From Candidatus Iainarchaeum sp. (lineage in GTDB: Archaea > Iainarchaeota > Iainarchaeia > Iainarchaeales > VGJJ01): 51,666 nucleotides of DNA. The stretch covers positions 1 through 51,666 of the forward strand of contig JACQJG010000001.1 of assembly GCA_016198125.1 (NCBI GenBank). The letters are read 5' to 3'. Under the pieces are notes generated by a model. That model made no database searches, was not told the DNA's origin, and saw nothing but the letters and a program-made list of their open reading frames with translations. The stretch's first letter is position 1. Each line of letters starts with the position of its first letter. The position numbers and the translations under genes are program-made. This document shows positions 48,680 through 51,666 of the stretch, piece by piece.

Positions 48680-49426
48680 CTATTTATTCATTTTGTATAT
48701 CCGACTAATGGAGTAACGCAGTGTATTTTTCAAAAAAACAGGGATTTGGCGCATGACCCGCGTTTTGGATTGCCCGTGGGCGCGCTCTAAAAACGTGACT
48801 GGAACCTCTTTCAATACAAATCCATGGTCCTTGGCTTGAAAAATGCATTCTGTAAGAAAAAAATTTCCATGATTCGTTGGGCGCAACGTTTTCCAAACCC
48901 TTCGATGCATGCCCCGAAAGTTAAGAGTAAAATCAGTCAAAGGAATGCCGGACAAGTGTTGAATCACCCGGTTTCCAATACGGCTTATTTTTGATTGAAA
49001 AGCCACTGAAAAAGAACTCCGCTCAAAAACCGAGCCCGGCAAGTACTTTGAACCCACCACAAAATCAGCTCCTGAATTAAGGCCCTTCAAAAGAGAGTCA
49101 ATCTCGTTAACCTTCAAAGACAGGTCTGCATCCATTGAAATTAAAACATCCCCGGTGGCAGCGTTATACCCTTCCTGCAAAGCTGAACCAATACCATTGC
49201 TTTTTGCACGCGTGATCAGTCGTACAAACAAAGCTTTCTTTGAAAAGGCATCCACAAAGGCCCCGGTGCCGTCTGCAGAAGAATCGTCCACTACAATTAT
49301 TTCGGCATTCAATCCATTGATTGTAATGTATGCCTCCAGGTCAGGCAACAATTTTTCAATGTTTGGACGCTCATTGAGAGTTGGGATAATAAAAGAAAGT
49401 TTTTGAGTCGACAAACAAAAGCCCAT
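48680..49426 (-). CDS. Family 2 glycosyltransferase, dolichol-phosphate mannosyltransferase-like
   Basis: LSFIIPTLNERPNIEKLLPDL, EIIVVDDSSADGTG, ALQEGYNAATGDVLISMDADLS. Confidence 0.9.
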   Translation of the reverse strand: MGFCLSTQKLSFIIPTLNERPNIEKLLPDLEAYITINGLNAEIIVVDDSSADGTGAFVDAFSKKALFVRLITRAKSNGIGSALQEGYNAATGDVLISMDADLSLKVNEIDSLLKGLNSGADFVVGSKYLPGSVFERSSFSVAFQSKISRIGNRVIQHLSGIPLTDFTLNFRGMHRRVWKTLRPTNHGNFFLTECIFQAKDHGFVLKEVPVTFLERAHGQSKTRVMRQIPVFLKNTLRYSISRIYKMNK

Positions 49427-49467
49427 GCAAAATAACATTAAAATACTATTAAAAGGGTTGCACTGCA

Positions 49468-50109
49468 ATGAAAAAACAATACGCTTTCAATGGCGAAAAG
49501 ACCATGGAACGAAATCCGTTGCGCCAGCAAGCCCTGGCCAACCCGCTTTCACAGTGGGCCTTGAACGAACGCTTGGAATCAGCCTTATTGCTTTTTCCAA
49601 AAAAGGCCAAAAAAGTGCTGGACTTTGGATGCGGCGAAGGCCATTTCATTGGACGCCTCCAAACATCCATGCCTCACGCGGAATTTTTTGGAATAGATGC
49701 GTCCAATGAAAACGTTTTGTTCTGCAGGCGCAAGTGGAAAGGAACATTTGAAACCTGTTCTCACATTCCGGAAAAATTCAGTCAAAATCCAGTAGACGTG
49801 ATTACCCTGCTTGAAATTCTTGACCACTTGGAAGACCCTGCAAAGGTATTGAAACAAGCACACGATGCCCTCACTCCGGATGGAATGATTATTGTAAGCG
49901 TACCCGACACCGCATCTTTGAAGTGGAATGTTATCTGGGGGGTTTGGACAAACACGTTTGGAAGAATTTGGAAACACGCACACATTCAGCATTTTAATGA
50001 GCGCACTTTAACCCGGTTATTGGAAGAAAAAAAATTTACGATTCTGGAAAAGAAGCGCGCGCTCTTTAACTGCATCATGATCTTCAAATGCGTTAAGCAT
50101 ATCCCGTGA
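49468..50109 (+). CDS. Class I SAM-dependent methyltransferase
   Basis: VLDFGCGEGHFIGRL, FFGIDASNENV, LLEILDHLEDPAKVLKQAHDALTPDGMIIVSVPD. Confidence 0.88.
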   Translation: MKKQYAFNGEKTMERNPLRQQALANPLSQWALNERLESALLLFPKKAKKVLDFGCGEGHFIGRLQTSMPHAEFFGIDASNENVLFCRRKWKGTFETCSHIPEKFSQNPVDVITLLEILDHLEDPAKVLKQAHDALTPDGMIIVSVPDTASLKWNVIWGVWTNTFGRIWKHAHIQHFNERTLTRLLEEKKFTILEKKRALFNCIMIFKCVKHIP

Positions 50110-50111
50110 AT

Positions 50112-51350
50112 TCAGGTACCTTTTTCATCAGGCCAAAATGCGCCAATTAGGAGGAGAGAAAGGGAGAAAATTACATAATTTGAATGAACCAGCCGGGAAA
50201 ACAAGGTAAAAACAAGCATGAATACCCCTGCATACAAGAAAACGTTCCCTGGAAGCGGCTCCTTAAAAAACCGCTTTAACAGGACCGGAAGCAATGCCAA
50301 TACCACGAAACCCTGCAGGATCCAAAACGGAAACGAGTTTAGTTGAGCTGCAGAAAATCCGATTGTTTCCAATAAAAGGGGTAGGCCTCCATAAAGGCCC
50401 CTAGAAGGATATGCGGTTGGAATGCCTCCAAAAATAAAGAAAATCGTGTCCTCTAAAAACGCGCGGGCATCCCATATTATGAATGGCAGCATGGCAGCCA
50501 AAAAAACCAACACGCCTGCCCACGCATGGTGCAGTTTTTTTTCTGACACTGCCCATAATCCAAAGAAAAATAGTATTGGAACTGCCGTGAGTTTGAATGC
50601 CGCCATCAACCCAAGTGTTACCCAAGAAATCCTCCAGTGATTCTTAACGGCCAATGCCATTGCAAGAATTGCGAGAAATAATATAACGACATCATTTAAC
50701 CCCCAAAAAAAACCCATGGGCTCCAAAAGCAGGCTCAATGCAAGCAACAATACAACGGCATGCTCTTTGTTGTTCATTAAAAAGAACAAAAGCCAAAACC
50801 CAAACAGCATCAACAACGAGAAAAGCCAGCGCACGTCAAACCGGCCGAACAGTGCAAAAAACGGGGCTGGAAACAGAAACGAAACCGGAAAATATGCATA
50901 ATGGTACAAGTAGGGTGCATGGTCCAATCCAAACCCTGACCAATACGCTTGCTCGCGCGCATCAAAGTAGTCAAGCTGTGTACCAAAAAAGTCTGTTGCA
51001 TACGGGTTTTTTCCCTCAAGAAAAAAAAGCGCGGCCTCTTCGACTGACACGGCACTATCATACACCATAACCGGGACTCCTTCCATCATACGGGGATCCG
51101 TGGCCGCACGCATGCCTCCCAGCAAAAAAACGGCCAAGATGATGAACACTACAAAATAACGAGGAAGCGGGTTTGACACAAAAAGGCCCACGAGCACAAA
51201 CAATGCCAACAGAAAAAGGAGGAATCCAAAAATGATTCGGCCTGGAAAAAAGTTCATAATGTGAAAAAAGTCAATGACCAAGTAAATCAAAGTGGCCTGC
51301 AAACCCAGCATGAAAACATTCCGGGTTTGACCAAGAGCATGCATAGCCAT
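50112..51350 (-). CDS. Multi-pass membrane glycosyltransferase-like protein (DUF2029/GT87-like)
   Basis: Many TM helices with acidic loop VEEAALFFLEGKNPYATDFFGTQLDYFD; AYPSRGLYGGLPLLLET. Confidence 0.65.
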   Translation of the reverse strand: MAMHALGQTRNVFMLGLQATLIYLVIDFFHIMNFFPGRIIFGFLLFLLALFVLVGLFVSNPLPRYFVVFIILAVFLLGGMRAATDPRMMEGVPVMVYDSAVSVEEAALFFLEGKNPYATDFFGTQLDYFDAREQAYWSGFGLDHAPYLYHYAYFPVSFLFPAPFFALFGRFDVRWLFSLLMLFGFWLLFFLMNNKEHAVVLLLALSLLLEPMGFFWGLNDVVILFLAILAMALAVKNHWRISWVTLGLMAAFKLTAVPILFFFGLWAVSEKKLHHAWAGVLVFLAAMLPFIIWDARAFLEDTIFFIFGGIPTAYPSRGLYGGLPLLLETIGFSAAQLNSFPFWILQGFVVLALLPVLLKRFFKEPLPGNVFLYAGVFMLVFTLFSRLVHSNYVIFSLSLLLIGAFWPDEKGT

Positions 51351-51385
51351 GCATTATAAACACGGGCATTAAATAAGTATTGCGC

Positions 51386-51666
51386 ATGTGGCGCATCAAG
51401 CAAAGCCTTTTGGAAAGCATCATGCACGCGTCCAAGAACGTGTACCCCGATGAATTCATTTCATTGCTTGCAGTCAAGAATGATGCTTCTTTGCTGGAAG
51501 AACTTGTAATCGTTCCATCCGAGTACGGGGAAGCCTTTTCGTCCCTGCGCTCGGACCTGATTCCATTTGATTCGCGCATCGTGGGAACCATTCATTCTCA
51601 CCCTTCCGGAAAAGGGCATCCCAGCAGCGAGGACTTGAACGCGTTCTCGCGCATGGGAAGCATTCA
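51386..51666 (+). CDS. JAMM/MPN-domain metalloprotease, truncated by the window end
   Basis: MWRIKQSLLESIMHASKNVYPDEFISLLAV...GTIHSHPSGKGHPSSEDLNAFSRMGSI: HxHPxxxxxPSxxD motif. Confidence 0.88.
   Translation, partial: MWRIKQSLLESIMHASKNVYPDEFISLLAVKNDASLLEELVIVPSEYGEAFSSLRSDLIPFDSRIVGTIHSHPSGKGHPSSEDLNAFSRMGSI

Noticed and set aside
1-51666. tRNA, rRNA, CRISPR arrays, IS elements
   Set aside because: Scanned intergenic gaps, all short; no cloverleaf with TTCRANNC arm, no spaced repeats, no transposase-like ORF recognised. The intein is the only mobile element supported.

Overview
The window is a gene-dense archaeal chromosome segment. Lineage is inferred from a Cdc6/Orc1, archaeal RFC large and small subunits, CDC48, NreA, class III (archaellin/pilin-type) signal peptides and TTTAAA-type TATA boxes placed close to start codons. 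A DPANN-like genome is plausible but unproven. Housekeeping genes: pheS-pheT, rfcL, cdc6, Nfo-like AP endonuclease, cdc48/VCP, topA, a CDKAL1/MiaB-type methylthiotransferase, intein-containing rfcS, nreA, and a bacterial-type thrS. A large share of the window is cell-surface machinery: a Tad/archaellum-like pilus operon (ATPase, two TadC-like membrane proteins, several pilins, prepilin peptidase; ~40.8-47.4 kb), a second pilin-like cluster (~15.2-17.5 kb), a giant adhesin with a pilin N-terminus (32.1-34.3 kb), an FN3/CBM-like surface protein, a secreted M15-type murein peptidase-like protein, a Gly/Pro-rich secreted protein, and a glycosyltransferase group (48.7-51.4 kb). Items I rate highest: (1) an NFACT-R-only RqcH/NEMF-like gene immediately upstream of cdc48, resembling the eukaryotic RQC pairing; (2) the adhesin sharing a near-identical N-terminal module with the small pilin of the distant Tad operon; (3) a secreted archaeal M15 peptidase plus peptidoglycan-binding-like protein; (4) pilin-like proteins whose initiator Met appears to occupy the +1 position of the pilin core; (5) an rfcS intein carrying HTH-like segments on both sides of its endonuclease. 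No rRNA, tRNA, CRISPR array or transposon was recognised. All calls come from reading motifs; no database search was run.
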